A stretch of DNA of 64,000 bases from CAYWMD01 sp964458575. Lineage in GTDB: Bacteria; Verrucomicrobiota; Verrucomicrobiia; Limisphaerales; JADLHS01. Position 1 is the first letter of the stretch. Every line of letters starts with the position of its first letter. The stretch spans positions 1-64,000 of the forward strand of contig CAYWMD010000033.1 in NCBI GenBank assembly GCA_964458575.1, given 5' to 3'. Below are positions 9,910 through 17,281 of the stretch, piece after piece. The notes below the pieces were generated by a model, which worked only from the letters and a program-made list of their open reading frames with translations, was not told the origin of the DNA and did no database searches. Position numbers and translations under genes: made by a program.

Positions 9910-10581
9910 ATGTTCGGAGTCGCCACGCGCACTGTGAATGTCACGCACCGAACCGCCCCTCTCAAAGGCTTATTGGTCGTTTCGTTTGGGGTGTTCGTCT
10001 CGGCTATCGTTCTCGACCAAGCCGTTCGTTGGTCCAGCCCGATGGAGGGTGCGCTCAACGGTATCGTACAGACGATTTTCACCTGGCTCGCTTGGCTATT
10101 TTTTGTCCTCCCTCTCAACCTCGGAATCTACGGACTTTACCGCTGGCGCCGCTGGGAGCGTCATCGCACACTGGCTATACTTGCACCAGCCTTTGCCTGT
10201 GTTTTGCTCGTGCTGGCAGGCTTTGCATTCGACCCGCCCACACCGGCAGGTAGGCTCCGCCGTTTTACGGGTGCAAGTTTCCCGCTATCAGCCCGCGACC
10301 TTCGCACTCATTTTACGGGTGGCGGCGTCGCCGACTACAGCGACACTTACTACTTCCGATGTAGCGCCGCAGATACAAAGCAACTCATCTCTGCTCTGAG
10401 TCTTACACCAGCGGATCAGTTCGACCAGGACATGTTTGCCACCCCTCCATTTCGAGGTTGGCCCGACCCCTCTACATGGACAGGCCGACGCGTATATCGC
10501 GGGGGTCGTGACAAGTGGTTTTACTACTTGGCAACGGACGCATCGCAACAGCAGGTTTACTTGTTTGTGGGCTGCATATGA
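9910..10581 (+). CDS. Hypothetical membrane protein
   Basis: 223 residues from ATG 9910; family not recognised. Three hydrophobic segments are visible in the N-terminal half: about 18-36 (LLVVSFGVFVSAIVL), 60-80 (TWLAWLFFVLPLNLGIYG) and 92-112 (LAILAPAFACVLLVLAGFAF). A soluble C-terminal half of about 110 residues follows, rich in aromatics and Arg (TYYFRCSAADTKQL, WTGRRVYRGG). Its stop overlaps the start of the next gene by four bases, so the two are probably translated together. Together with the next two genes it forms a plus-strand set of small membrane proteins with less GC-rich codon use than the neighbours, which hints at accessory origin. Confidence 0.7.
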   Translation: MFGVATRTVNVTHRTAPLKGLLVVSFGVFVSAIVLDQAVRWSSPMEGALNGIVQTIFTWLAWLFFVLPLNLGIYGLYRWRRWERHRTLAILAPAFACVLLVLAGFAFDPPTPAGRLRRFTGASFPLSARDLRTHFTGGGVADYSDTYYFRCSAADTKQLISALSLTPADQFDQDMFATPPFRGWPDPSTWTGRRVYRGGRDKWFYYLATDASQQQVYLFVGCI

Positions 10582-11060
10582 GACTGCCACTCTCAACCGA
10601 GACCCAAGATCCGAGGAGAAGGCAAACGATTTGGTTGTCAGCCAGCGTTCTCACAATCCTGCTGGTTGTTGTACTTGCACATGTCGCGCTAGCGGGCGCA
10701 CCTCCCGCGGACGCAAAATTTGAGAAGTTTAAATGTGAGATGCTCCCTCAGGTCGGCAGCAAGGTGACAGTCGTTGGCGAGCTGGAATCAGGCAAGCTGG
10801 GTTGGTGGCTCTCCTCCCAAGAGTGGGGAATTTATCTTTACACGACGACCACGAATCGAAGCGACTTGGCGAAGATGAGCAGTCTCTACAAATTCAGAGG
10901 CAACAGAGTCAAAATGACAGCCACCCTCCGACATCGCAACCACCAAGAGTCTGGGAATCCGTTGGTCGCCAACATTCCGGAGCATTTCTATTTCGACGTT
11001 GCTGAAGTTGATGTTTCCATTGACGAGAATCGCCACGATGAAAAAGCTGAGAGCAAGTAG
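10578..11060 (+). CDS. Hypothetical single-pass membrane protein
   Basis: 160 residues from ATG 10578. This start is chosen because it overlaps the previous stop as ATGA; the frame is open further upstream but would overlap the previous gene more deeply. There is one transmembrane segment near residues 17-38 (LTILLVVVLAHVALAG), then a beta-rich region of about 110 residues that starts VGSKVTVVGELESGKLGWWL and resembles a small beta-barrel (OB-like) fold. The fold suggestion is inference. The tail is charged (DENRHDEKAESK). Function unknown; it is probably co-translated with the preceding membrane protein. Confidence 0.65.
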   Translation: MRLPLSTETQDPRRRQTIWLSASVLTILLVVVLAHVALAGAPPADAKFEKFKCEMLPQVGSKVTVVGELESGKLGWWLSSQEWGIYLYTTTTNRSDLAKMSSLYKFRGNRVKMTATLRHRNHQESGNPLVANIPEHFYFDVAEVDVSIDENRHDEKAESK

Positions 11061-11067
11061 GAGACAG

Positions 11068-11355
11068 ATGTCGAACCAGAGTCGATCAGAGCACAGCGTT
11101 AGGCCACTTCGTATGCGCATAGGAGATTTCAAACTTTGGCGTTCGCAGATTGTCTGCTGGAGTATGTTTGGCTTCTTCTTGGCGTTTGCGGTGGTGTCAC
11201 TTTTAAAGGGAAGTCAACAGCCCACCAAGTCTATCTCCGAGTCTGAGCTTCATGCGTGGCTGGTTGTGGGAGCGATCTCTGGCATCGTTGCTGTTTTGTG
11301 TTTCATCTGGGCATTGAGCGCCAAGCTTCAGAAGGGCCAGCATGATGTCTCTTAA
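11068..11355 (+). CDS. Hypothetical small membrane protein, two helices
   Basis: 95 residues from ATG 11068. AGGAG lies just upstream and the previous gene stops at 11060, so this start fits a coupled third gene; in-frame ATGs at 11038 and further back are alternatives. Two hydrophobic helices are visible: one around SMFGFFLAFAVVSLL and one around LVVGAISGIVAVLCFIWAL. They are separated by a short polar stretch (KGSQQPTKSISESELHAW), and the protein ends in a short Lys-rich tail. No family recognised. It resembles small two-helix membrane proteins, but the size and layout are too general to name a function. Confidence 0.6.
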   Translation: MSNQSRSEHSVRPLRMRIGDFKLWRSQIVCWSMFGFFLAFAVVSLLKGSQQPTKSISESELHAWLVVGAISGIVAVLCFIWALSAKLQKGQHDVS

Positions 11356-11832
11356 CCTCCCGACATAACTTTGGCCGGAGCACGCATGCGCTGAAGTTGG
11401 GAATGGAGTCGTCGCCGCCCCGTCGGTGTTTCAGCAGTACGGTTTCGCGAAACAATCTTCGCCACCACGCTTGCGTCTTGGACCGCGGCAGTCGCCTGCC
11501 GCTTTTCGACGGAGGGCGTATCTCGAACCAAAAGCGCCAGACGACTGCCGCACTCCAAAAGCTTCGCGTGGCCTTCGGATCGGGGTGCATCGTTCAACTG
11601 GCTTTTTTGCGAATCCACAGAGATATACTCATGAGGTTCATGGCGCTGCAAACGCTGCGCAGTTGAAGTGCAGCTTGCGCAACTCTTGCGCGCATTGCAT
11701 CGGTAGTTTTCTGGATTCCGGCCATTTTTCGCATTGGCACTTCGCTTGCATCTCCCGCTTGCGTCGGCACACGCGGGCAGTGCTTTTTCGCGTTGGCAAA
11801 TTCACTAAAACCAAAAACAGTCGGAGAAAAAT
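11356..11832. other. 477-bp intergenic stretch without a supported gene
   Basis: No ORF here has convincing coding character. It contains the inverted repeat described at 11471-11561. The right end, just before the secreted Gly/Pro-rich protein, becomes AT-rich (AAATTCACTAAAACCAAAAACAG) and probably holds that gene's leader, but no strong promoter was identified. Confidence 0.6.
11471..11561. repeat. Inverted repeat of a second short-repeat family
   Basis: Left arm about 11475-11506 (core GGACCGCGGCAGTCGCCTG) and right arm about 11529-11561. The reverse complement of the right arm reads GGAGTGCGGCAGTCGTCTG, so the arms match over about 30 bases with a few changes and are separated by about 22 bases. 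The unit is unrelated in sequence to the CCCTCACCC palindromes. Confidence 0.75.
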
Positions 11833-12414
11833 ATGAAAAGACAAACTCAGTGGTTGGCGGCGGTCGGTGTGACAGCGTTGATGGTGTTGAGTGCGGGCAG
11901 TTTGCTCGCCCAAGATAATCCCCCGCCCGGAGGGAATCCTCCGCCGGGCGGTCAGGGCGGTCGAGATCGCGGTAGTCGGGGCGGGGGTGGTCGCGGCAAC
12001 TTTGATCCCACAGAAATGCGCCAGCGGATGATGGAGAACATCCGCGAACAATTCGGCGTCAAGGATGATGCCGAGTGGAAGATCATCGAGGAACGCGTCA
12101 ACAAGGTCATGGATACCCGGCGCGACATGGGTTTTGGCGGCAGCGGCATGAGCCGGATGTTTCGCCGGCCTGGTGGTGACAACAATAGTGGTGACCGTCG
12201 GCGCTTTGGCCCTGAACCCAGCGCGGAAGAGCAGGCGCTCGAAAAGGCGATTGATTCCAAAGCTTCAAAGGATGAGTTGAAGTCCGCGATGACGAAGTAT
12301 CGCGCGTCCAAAAAGGAGAAGGAAGAGAAGCTCACTGCCGCGCAGGATGAACTCAAGAAAGTTCTCGATACGCAGCAGGAAGCCGTTGCCCTCTCGATGG
12401 GCCTGGTGAATTAA
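11833..12414 (+). CDS. Secreted Gly/Pro-rich protein with helical C-terminus
   Basis: 193 residues with a strong signal peptide (MKRQTQWLAAVGVTALMVLS, cleavage near LLA-QD). The mature N-terminus is a low-complexity linker rich in Pro, Gly and Arg (residues about 28-55). A helical, charged region follows, with MRQRMMENIREQFGV, a Met/Arg-rich middle and a C-terminal helix with LTAAQDELKKVLDTQQEA. That last block recalls the LTxxQ-type helices of Spy/CpxP periplasmic chaperones, but similarity is too weak for a family call. It sits 33 bp upstream of gspE on the same strand and may be the first gene of the secretion operon; a role in secretion is inference from position only. Confidence 0.75.
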   Translation: MKRQTQWLAAVGVTALMVLSAGSLLAQDNPPPGGNPPPGGQGGRDRGSRGGGGRGNFDPTEMRQRMMENIREQFGVKDDAEWKIIEERVNKVMDTRRDMGFGGSGMSRMFRRPGGDNNSGDRRRFGPEPSAEEQALEKAIDSKASKDELKSAMTKYRASKKEKEEKLTAAQDELKKVLDTQQEAVALSMGLVN

Positions 12415-12447
12415 ACCCTTCTCCGACCGTCTGAACTGCGCGTTGTC

Positions 12448-14199
12448 ATGAGTGCCGTGGAAACAAATGTTGCTCCCGCGAACGAGTTGCTCGCCAAGAT
12501 GGTTGCCACCCGGCAACTTTCCGCCAGCGACGCGCGTTCGCTGACACGGCAGGGCAACGCGGCGGTTCAGTCGGAAACGGATGTGCTTCGTTGGTTGGCG
12601 AAGGAATACGGGCTGCAATTCACCACGCTGGAAGATGTCGAGCCGGACAAGGAAGTTCTCTCGCTGTTTCCGGCGCGGTTGTTGTTGAAGGGCGAATTGC
12701 TCCCGCTGCGCCGGACCAACGGCACGGTTGAAATTGCCACGAGCAAGCTGTTCGCGACGCAGGAACTCGATACGTTGCGCAGTCTCAGCGGATTGAAACT
12801 CCGCCCCGTGCTCGCGCCGAGCGAAGCCATCCAGCGCGAGATGAAGAAGCGCCTTGGCGTCGGCGCGGATACCATCGGCACGCTCGAGGAGGAAAAGCCG
12901 TTCGAGGTCGTGGATGAGGACAAGCTCGAAGACACCGACCTCGACAGCGCGGCGGAAGACGCTTCGATCATCAAGTTCGTCAACCAGGTTCTGCGCGATG
13001 CCATCGAGCTGCGCGCATCGGACATTCACCTCGAACCGTTCGAGGACGAGTTCCGCATCCGTTACCGCATTGACGGTGTGTTGCAGGACGTGCCCGTGCC
13101 CGGACAGTTGAAGCGCTTTCAACCCGCCATCGTTTCACGCGTCAAGATTCTCAGCCATCTGAACATCGCCGAGAAACGCCTGCCGCAGGACGGCCGCATC
13201 AAGATTCGCGTCGAGGACAGCGACGTGGACATCCGCGTCTCGGTGATTCCGATGTTGCACGGCGAGGCGGTGGTTATGCGTCTCCTCCGCCAGAACTCGA
13301 AGCTGCGCGGCATGGTTGATCTCGGCATGGACACACGCGAGTTCCGATGCTTCAAACACGTCGTCGAACTTCCGCACGGCATCGTTCTCGTCACCGGTCC
13401 GACTGGCAGTGGCAAAACCTCCACGCTCTACACGGCGCTGAATGAGATCAACGATGCCGTCCGCAAGATCATCACGATTGAAGACCCGGTGGAATACCAG
13501 CTCAAGGGGGTGAACCAGATTCAGGTTTCGGAAAAGGCTGGCCTCACTTTCGCGCGCGGGCTGCGCTCGATTCTGCGTCACGACCCGGACGTGATTCTGG
13601 TCGGTGAAATCCGCGACAAGGAAACGGCGCAGATCGCCGTGCAATCGTCGCTGACGGGCCATCTGGTTTTCTCCACGCTGCACACCAACGATGCGCCGGG
13701 CGCTGTCACACGGCTCGTGGACATGGGGGTTGAACCCTACCTGGTCGCGTCGTCGCTTGAAGCGGTGCTGGCACAACGCCTCGTTCGTGTGCTTTGCGAG
13801 CGGTGCAAGCAAGTGGACGATTCGCCAACGGCCCAGGCGTTGAAAGTTCAACTGGGCATCCCGGCGGAGACCAAGGTTTACCGGTCCGTCGGCTGCCGTG
13901 AATGTCGCAACACGGGATTCTTCGGCCGACGCGCGATTTTCGAGTGGATGGACTCGGACAACGACATCCGCCAGCTCGTCCTGCGCAACGGCTCCAGCGA
14001 TCAGGTTCGCGATGCCGCCCGCCGCGCCGGCATGAAGACGCTCGCCGAGGACGGCTGGCGTTTGGTGCGCCTGGGCGTGACGACGGTGGACGAAGTATTG
14101 AGCGTGACCACCGCCAAGGAGGTTTCGTTGACGATGGACAAGACCGAGGATGAACTCGGCGAAACCGCGCCGCACAGCATTGCGCTCAAACGGCCATGA
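12448..14199 (+). CDS. gspE: Type II secretion ATPase GspE
   Basis: 583 residues, full length for GspE/PilB-type ATPases. This cytoplasmic hexameric ATPase powers pseudopilus assembly. Visible elements: an N-terminal GspE_N-type domain (about 1-150), a linker with DASIIKFVNQVLRDAIELRA and ASDIHLEPFEDEFRIRYR, Walker A GPTGSGKTST (about residue 317-326), an Asp box ITIEDPVEY, Walker B VILVGEIRDKETA and the His box LVFSTLHTNDAPGA. A zinc-binding pair CERC..CREC near 450-490 is typical of GspE. Start is ATG 12448, with MSAVETN. It heads the run of secretion genes. Between it and gspF lies a short-repeat stretch. PilB is the only serious alternative, and the pseudopilin genes downstream favour GspE. 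Confidence 0.95.
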   Translation: MSAVETNVAPANELLAKMVATRQLSASDARSLTRQGNAAVQSETDVLRWLAKEYGLQFTTLEDVEPDKEVLSLFPARLLLKGELLPLRRTNGTVEIATSKLFATQELDTLRSLSGLKLRPVLAPSEAIQREMKKRLGVGADTIGTLEEEKPFEVVDEDKLEDTDLDSAAEDASIIKFVNQVLRDAIELRASDIHLEPFEDEFRIRYRIDGVLQDVPVPGQLKRFQPAIVSRVKILSHLNIAEKRLPQDGRIKIRVEDSDVDIRVSVIPMLHGEAVVMRLLRQNSKLRGMVDLGMDTREFRCFKHVVELPHGIVLVTGPTGSGKTSTLYTALNEINDAVRKIITIEDPVEYQLKGVNQIQVSEKAGLTFARGLRSILRHDPDVILVGEIRDKETAQIAVQSSLTGHLVFSTLHTNDAPGAVTRLVDMGVEPYLVASSLEAVLAQRLVRVLCERCKQVDDSPTAQALKVQLGIPAETKVYRSVGCRECRNTGFFGRRAIFEWMDSDNDIRQLVLRNGSSDQVRDAARRAGMKTLAEDGWRLVRLGVTTVDEVLSVTTAKEVSLTMDKTEDELGETAPHSIALKRP

Positions 14200-14200
14200 A

Positions 14201-14293
14201 ACATTCAACAACCAACATCCAACATAGAACATCCAATTGGCCGAGGGTGCTCCCATTGGGCGTTGGATGTTGGATGTTGGATGTTGGATGTTT
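14201..14293. repeat. Inverted heptad repeat (CCAACAT / ATGTTGG) at the gspE-gspF junction
   Basis: A left block of CCAACATCCAACATAGAACATCC type is followed by CAATTGG...CCCATTGGG and then four tandem copies of GGATGTT, the reverse complement. It starts immediately after the gspE stop and ends 12 bp before the preferred gspF start. An in-frame upstream ATG at 14237 would make the repeat part of GspF, but family alignment supports 14306. Confidence 0.85.
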
Positions 14294-14305
14294 TCTTTTC
14301 TGACA

Positions 14306-15592
14306 ATGCCCACCTTCCAATACAAAGCGCTCGCAGCCGACGGCCAGATCGCCGAAGGGCAGATCGAAGCCGGTGGCCGTGCCGAGGCGTTTCGCCAGAT
14401 GGAAAGCCAAAGCCTGCGGCTCATCAGCTTGAAGGAAGGCATCAACGGCGAAGCGAAAGCTGCCGCCAAGAAAAGCGTCGTTGCAGCCAACGGCCCCAGC
14501 GAAGCCGTCGCGGCGCCGGCCGAACCGGCGATGAAGCTCTCGCTGGGTTCGGGAAAAATCTCGGCGCGGGTGTTGGAGAATTTCACCCGGTTGCTTTCCA
14601 GCCTGCTGGCGGCCGGCGTGCCGTTGAGCCGCGCGCTCGTGATTTTGCAGAAGGAAGCCGCGAACCAGACGGCCAAGGCCAAGTGGAAGGAAGTTCACGA
14701 TCTCGTCGTGGACGGCATGTCGCTGGCCGATGCGATGGCCAAATCGCCGGATACTTTTCCGAAAGTCTATACCGCGATGGTCGAGGCCGGCGAAACGGGC
14801 GGATTTCTCGATGTCGTGCTTTCCCAGATTGCCGACTTTCAGGCGCGTGAGAAGGAAATGCGCGGCAAGGTGATGACCGCGTTGCTGTATCCCTGCATCC
14901 TGCTGGTGCTCGCGCTCGGGGTGCTGATTTTTCTGCTGACGTTTTTCATTCCCAAATTCCAGACGCTCTTCACGGGCTTTGGCGCGAAACTGCCGCTGCT
15001 GACGCAGATCATCGTCGGCGCCAGTGAAGTCGTCCGCTCCTACGGTTTGCTCGTGGCGGTGGTCGTCGTGGTGGGAATCTTCCTGGCGCGGGCCTGGATC
15101 GTTTCACCCGCGGGCCGCCGCGCCTGGGAGGGATTGATCCTTCGCGTGCCGGTGATCGGCAACCTGGTGGCACAATTCGCCATGTCCCGCTTCTGCCGGA
15201 TGCTCGGCACGTTGCTGGGAGCCGGCGTGCCGCTGATCAACGCGCTCAACGTCGCCCGCCGTTCCATCGGCAATCAAATTCTTGTGGACGCCGTCGGAAA
15301 CTCGATTGATCTCGTGAAAGAGGGCAAAGCGCTGGGCTTGAGCCTGGCTGAATGCCGCGCCTTGTTCCCGGGCTCGGTGCTGGAAATGATTTCCGTGGCG
15401 GAGGAAAGCGGCAAGCTCGACGCCGAACTGGTGCGGCTGGCCAATGTCACCGAAGGCGACCTGGATCGCCAGCTCAAGACGGCCGTGGCGCTCGCGGAAC
15501 CGCTGATGTTGTTCTTCATCGCCTCGTTCATCGGCACGATTTTCATCGGCATGGTCATTCCGATTTTCACTTTGCAGGACTACATCAAATAA
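14306..15592 (+). CDS. gspF: Type II secretion inner-membrane platform protein GspF
   Basis: 428 residues from ATG 14306 (MPTFQYKALAADGQ), which matches the canonical start of the family; an upstream ATG at 14237 would add residues encoded by the heptad repeat. Two GspF domains are visible. The first spans about 95-215 with FTRLLSSLLAAGVPLSRAL and MVEAGETGGFLDVVL; the second covers about 295-415 with FCRMLGTLLGAGVPLINAL and MISVAEESGKLD. Three membrane segments are seen: LLYPCILLVLALGVLIFLLT, GLLVAVVVVVGIFLARAW and MLFFIASFIGTIFIGMVI. The protein anchors GspE and the assembling pseudopilus in the inner membrane. A Pro/Ala linker around residue 60-75 is slightly longer than usual. Confidence 0.96.
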   Translation: MPTFQYKALAADGQIAEGQIEAGGRAEAFRQMESQSLRLISLKEGINGEAKAAAKKSVVAANGPSEAVAAPAEPAMKLSLGSGKISARVLENFTRLLSSLLAAGVPLSRALVILQKEAANQTAKAKWKEVHDLVVDGMSLADAMAKSPDTFPKVYTAMVEAGETGGFLDVVLSQIADFQAREKEMRGKVMTALLYPCILLVLALGVLIFLLTFFIPKFQTLFTGFGAKLPLLTQIIVGASEVVRSYGLLVAVVVVVGIFLARAWIVSPAGRRAWEGLILRVPVIGNLVAQFAMSRFCRMLGTLLGAGVPLINALNVARRSIGNQILVDAVGNSIDLVKEGKALGLSLAECRALFPGSVLEMISVAEESGKLDAELVRLANVTEGDLDRQLKTAVALAEPLMLFFIASFIGTIFIGMVIPIFTLQDYIK

Positions 15593-15614
15593 ACCGACCA
15601 GCACATTCGACAAC

Positions 15615-16073
15615 ATGAGAATTCAAATCCGAAATCTGAAATCCGAAACCCGAAATCGTCGCCGTGCGTTCACTCTCATCGAGCTGCTGCTCGTGCTGGT
15701 GATCCTCGGCATTCTCGCGGCCATCGTCGTGCCGAAGTTTGCGAACCGTGGCGAGCAGGCCCGGCAGACCGCCGCCAAGACGCAGATCGGCGCGTTCTCC
15801 ACAGCGCTCAGCGCGTTCGAGGTGGACAACGGCTATTATCCGCGCGGCAAGGACGGGTTGAACGCCTTGCTCGTGAAGCCGAACGACGCCAACAACTGGC
15901 GCGGACCGTATCTCGAAGAAAAGGGCGGCATCCCGAACGATCCCTGGGGCCGACCCTACCTTTACGAGTGCCCGGGCAAACACAACACCAGCGGTTATGA
16001 CATTTCGTCCGCCGGTTTCGACGGCAAGGAAGGTAGCGAAGACGACATCACCAACTGGCAGCAAGGGAAGTGA
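15615..16073 (+). CDS. gspG: Major pseudopilin GspG
   Basis: 152 residues. The leader MRIQIRNLKSETRNRRRA is followed by the type IV pilin-like segment FTLIELLLVLVILGILAAIV with Glu at position +5. The GspG signature follows: GLNALLVKP, WRGPYLEEKGGIPNDPWGRP and YDISSAGFDGKEGSEDDI. The cleaved leader is encoded almost entirely by a short repeat of AAATCCG/AAATCTG units, and the residue before the cleavage site is Ala instead of the usual Gly. Once processed by a prepilin peptidase (not in this window), it would polymerise into the periplasmic pseudopilus. It lies 22 bp after gspF with no visible Shine-Dalgarno. Confidence 0.96.
   Translation: MRIQIRNLKSETRNRRRAFTLIELLLVLVILGILAAIVVPKFANRGEQARQTAAKTQIGAFSTALSAFEVDNGYYPRGKDGLNALLVKPNDANNWRGPYLEEKGGIPNDPWGRPYLYECPGKHNTSGYDISSAGFDGKEGSEDDITNWQQGK
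15624..15658 (+). repeat. AAATCCGA-type short tandem repeat encoding the GspG leader
   Basis: Imperfect units AAATCCG, AAATCTG, AAATCCG, AAACCCG and AAATCG occur in tandem. In the gspG frame they encode QIRNLKSETRNR, the basic leader peptide. Confidence 0.7.
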
Positions 16074-16098
16074 CGATGAAGTTTACTGCGATGATTTG

Positions 16099-16830
16099 AT
16101 GAAGCTGAAGCCAAACAGACTGTTAACGCTCACCCTCACCCCGGCCCTCTCCCCCGGGGAGAGGGAGAATCGTTCGCCGTCTCGTTGTGCAACTGAGCAC
16201 GGCGGCCGTTCCAAAGACTCACGAGCAAGTCAGAGTGTTCGCTTGCTGTTCCCTCTCCCCGGGGGAGAGGGTCAGGGTGAGGGCGGTTCGATTGCGCGGG
16301 TTCACGCCTTCACGCTCATTGAACTCATCCTCGTCATGGCGTTGCTCGCCATTGTCCTCGCCATTTCCGCGCCGTCCTTGTCGCGTTTTTTTCACAGTCG
16401 CGGTCTGGACAACGAAGCGCAGCGGTTCATGGCGTTGACTCGCGCCGCCCAGAGTCGCGCGATTTCCGAAGGCGTGCCGATGGTGGTCTGGTTCGACACC
16501 AAACAGCGCGCTTACGGTTTGAACGCGGACAAATCCTTCGTAGAACAGGACGCGAAGGCGCAGATGTTCAACCTGGAAGACACGGTGGAAGTCGAGGCAC
16601 GGTATTCCGCCGAGGCAAACGCTGCGGCGAAGGCCAGCCAGTTCAAAAACGAGCGCCTTGACTCCGCGAGCCTGTACACACTGCGATTCAATCCCGACGG
16701 CTTCATCAGCCCGGGCAGTCCGGAGATGGTCGTGTTTCGACAAAAAGACAATGGCGAGTTGTGGGTCGTGCAGAGTCGCAACCGTTTGCACTATGAGATT
16801 CAACCCGGCAATCAAATCGCGAGCCGCTGA
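16099..16830 (+). CDS. gspH: Minor pseudopilin GspH with repeat-derived long leader
   Basis: Pseudopilin segment FTLIELILVMALLAIVLAIS begins at base 16309 with Ala at -1 and Glu at +5; the C-terminal domain has GLDNEAQRFMALTRAAQSRA and DGFISPGSPEMVVF, as in GspH. The only ATG that reads into it, apart from far-upstream ones within gspG, is 16099, which overlaps a TGA as TGATG. It gives a 70-residue leader starting MKLKPNR that runs through the whole palindrome pair 16129-16286. No ATG, GTG or TTG lies in frame between the right arm and the cleavage site, so at least that arm must be translated; a TTG at 16243 just before it is the shortest alternative start. 243 residues from 16099. Confidence 0.85.
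   Translation: MKLKPNRLLTLTLTPALSPGERENRSPSRCATEHGGRSKDSRASQSVRLLFPLPGGEGQGEGGSIARVHAFTLIELILVMALLAIVLAISAPSLSRFFHSRGLDNEAQRFMALTRAAQSRAISEGVPMVVWFDTKQRAYGLNADKSFVEQDAKAQMFNLEDTVEVEARYSAEANAAAKASQFKNERLDSASLYTLRFNPDGFISPGSPEMVVFRQKDNGELWVVQSRNRLHYEIQPGNQIASR
16129..16286. repeat. REP-like palindrome pair, copy B (inside gspH leader)
   Basis: Left arm 16129-16168 (CCCTCACCCCGGCCCTCTCC then CCGGGGAGAGGG) and right arm 16249-16286 (CCCTCTCCCCGGGGGAGAGG then GTCAGGGTGAGGG), inverted, with about 80 bp between. Each arm is itself a hairpin. Confidence 0.9.
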
Positions 16831-17281
16831 GCGTGGCGCAGGTTCTGAAACCTGCGACACAGCAGACTTGGAAGTCTGCGCTACGCGGCAAGTGGTTCGC
16901 TCGCGGTTCGCGCAACGCAGCGAGGCCGGCTTCACGCTGGCGGAAGTGCTCGCCGCCTTGCTGTTCATGGCCATCGTGATTCCGGTGGCCGTGCAGGGAC
17001 TGCACATCGCGAGCCGCGCCGGTTCAGTGGCGGAACGAAAGGCCGTTGCGGCACGGCTGGCGGACAGCAAGTTGAACGAATTGATTGTGTCCGGCCAGTG
17101 GCAATCGGCCGCGCAGAAAGGCACGATTCAGGAAGGCTGGCAAAGTTACTCCTGGACGCTGGAGTCCGAGCCGTGGGCCGAAGATGGCGCGATGCGGTTG
17201 GTGACCGTGCATGTGACTGTTCCGGTGAAAGGTCAGGATTACGACGTGGCCGTCAGCACGCTGGTGGATGCGAGCCAATGA
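16793..17281 (+). CDS. gspI: Minor pseudopilin GspI
   Basis: The core GFTLAEVLAALLFMAIVIPV is the typical GspI pseudopilin segment with Gly at -1 and Glu at +5. The rest has GLHIASRAGSVAERKAVAARLAD and a beta domain ending SWTLESEPWAEDGAMRLVTV. Start 16793 gives MRFNPAIKSRA plus a 46-residue leader and a 38-bp overlap with gspH. A GTG at 16892 gives a conventional 13-residue leader (VVRSRFAQRSEAG) and is a serious alternative. With the longer start, the leader contains a double hairpin repeat (16836-16884). The stop overlaps the next start as ATGA. Function is as a minor pseudopilin in the tip complex with GspH, J and K. Confidence 0.88.
   Translation: MRFNPAIKSRAAERGAGSETCDTADLEVCATRQVVRSRFAQRSEAGFTLAEVLAALLFMAIVIPVAVQGLHIASRAGSVAERKAVAARLADSKLNELIVSGQWQSAAQKGTIQEGWQSYSWTLESEPWAEDGAMRLVTVHVTVPVKGQDYDVAVSTLVDASQ
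16836..16884. repeat. Double hairpin repeat at the gspH-gspI junction
   Basis: Two small perfect inverted repeats in tandem: CGCAGGTT-CTGA-AACCTGCG (16837-16856) and GCAGACTT-GG-AAGTCTGC (16862-16879). The sequence is unrelated to the REP family of the next junctions. Confidence 0.85.

Noticed and set aside
11098..11104. GTTAGGC, the core of an integron attC site, within the cluster of small membrane genes
   Set aside because: No matching RYYYAAC partner with an imperfect stem lies at the right distance, it falls inside the gene at 11068-11355, and no integrase is present.
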